Assembly (NCBI GenBank): GCA_030041035.1
Contig: JASHOO010000246.1
Location: 1-33,866, forward strand
Source: Bryobacteraceae bacterium
GTDB lineage: Bacteria; Acidobacteriota; Terriglobia; Bryobacterales; Bryobacteraceae
Direction: 5' to 3'
Length of the DNA: 33,866 nucleotides
Below, piece after piece: positions 33,241 to 33,866 of this stretch; within the stretch, counting starts at the first letter, position 1; the number at the start of each line of letters is the position of its first letter. The position numbers and the translations under genes were made by a program. The notes beneath the pieces are model-generated. The model was not told the origin of the DNA and did no database searches. It saw nothing but the letters and a program-made list of their open reading frames with translations.

Positions 33241-33866
33241 TCACTGCCGCTGCCGTCTGTGCGACATCGTGGCGCGAATCTTTTTTCTTGGCCGCGCGAT
33301 AGCGGGCTTCCATCCCCCCAGGGCCAATGCCACCTTTGCGGCAGCCGCGCGCAGCCGATCGCTCAGACTGCGGTCGTTCAGCGCCCTCGCCACGACCATG
33401 CCGCCGATGCACAAAGCCGCGATAGCCATGGCGCTCTCTTCCCGCGCGAAAGCTTTGTTGCGGGCCTCCCCGCCGAGAAGAGCCACCATGGCTTTGAAGA
33501 CATTCTCGAAAGCCCCTTTGACTCGTTCGTCACTGCGCGCCACATCACTGGGCAGCGCGACCATGGGACATGAGTTCTCGACATCCTCGAGATGCTGCCG
33601 CGACAGGTAGGCGCGCACGATCTGCGGGCCGGCATCCGCCGCGGCCAGGTCGACCTGCACGCCCTCCCAGCGGCTCTTCCAATCGGGGTCGGTGAAGAAG
33701 CATCCCAGTGCTTCGGCGTAGAGGTCGCTTTTGCTCGCGAAATAACTGTAAAATCCGCCACGCGTCAGCCCGGCGCCGGCCATAATGGCGTCGACTGAGA
33801 CACCCTCGAAGCCGTGTTGATTAAACAAGCGTCGGGCGCTCTCTACAATGCGTGTGCGAGCCTGCT
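33241..33866 (-). CDS. TetR-family transcriptional regulator, 5' end cut by window
   Basis: About 208 residues are visible; the frame runs off the right edge. The first residues read QARTRIVESARRLFNQHGFEGVSVDAIMAGAGLTRGGFYSYFASKSDLY, the TetR DNA-binding helix-turn-helix, so the true start lies only 10-20 codons beyond the window. An internal TTG at 33828 is not the start. The rest is the ligand-binding domain with ALNDRS and a basic C-terminal tail (RPRKKIRATMSHRRQRQ). It sits upstream of the glycoside hydrolase gene on the same strand and might control it. Confidence 0.93.
   Translation of the reverse strand, partial: QARTRIVESARRLFNQHGFEGVSVDAIMAGAGLTRGGFYSYFASKSDLYAEALGCFFTDPDWKSRWEGVQVDLAAADAGPQIVRAYLSRQHLEDVENSCPMVALPSDVARSDERVKGAFENVFKAMVALLGGEARNKAFAREESAMAIAALCIGGMVVARALNDRSLSDRLRAAAAKVALALGGWKPAIARPRKKIRATMSHRRQRQ

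Overview
This window comes from a Gram-negative bacterium with the gene style of Acidobacteriota, most like the Solibacter/Bryobacter group. That placement is an inference. It rests on two tandem VWFA proteins of the kind common in Acidobacteria, a cassette of ThuA, TIM-barrel, PQQ-propeller and thioredoxin genes with signal peptides, Kdo (lipopolysaccharide) synthesis genes that show an outer membrane, and several PilZ proteins. I annotate 35 protein genes. The first (ABC ATPase) and last (TetR) are cut by the window edges. I saw no rRNA, tRNA, CRISPR array or insertion sequence.

Layout. 1-3925 (minus): a peptide/nickel-type ABC importer whose four genes are joined by ATGA stop/start overlaps. 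3961-6495 (minus): a membrane-anchored HD-GYP/GAF/GGDEF protein for c-di-GMP turnover. 6496-11912: a regulatory island with a receiver-less sigma-54 activator, a PilZ/J-domain fusion, a PilZ protein, a CpaE/TadZ-like ATPase, a small coiled-coil protein and a LuxR-type regulator with a degenerate receiver. 11959-14606 (plus): phosphoesterase, prfB with its programmed +1 frameshift, and Sua5. 14599-18379 (minus): an orphan type IV prepilin, then kdsA, pyrG and kdsB, which overlap one another. 18434-21730: two VWFA proteins and a small basic protein, facing a DUF58 gene. 21928-22083: a probable double-glycine-leader peptide precursor with no visible exporter. 22357-24170 (minus): a small secreted protein, an SPFH/stomatin protein and its GntR regulator. 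24229-27036 (plus): recQ, a secreted alpha/beta hydrolase with an EF-hand-like loop, and a third PilZ protein. 27033-31345 (minus): a four-gene exported-protein operon. 31395-33866 (minus): a secreted glycoside hydrolase and a TetR regulator.

The most interesting part is 6.5-12 kb. The divergent promoter region between the PilZ/J-domain gene and the PilZ gene holds three copies of a GACA-N3-TGTC palindrome. Each side also has a good -24/-12 (sigma-54) promoter candidate. A fourth, perfect copy lies upstream of the c-di-GMP turnover gene, and the sigma-54 activator sits between these targets. The activator gene is preceded by a different pair of palindromes, TGTTC-N8-GAACA. Together this suggests a local sigma-54 circuit controlling c-di-GMP synthesis and breakdown, c-di-GMP receptors and a pilus-type positioning ATPase. 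The parts are seen in the sequence; the wiring is inferred.
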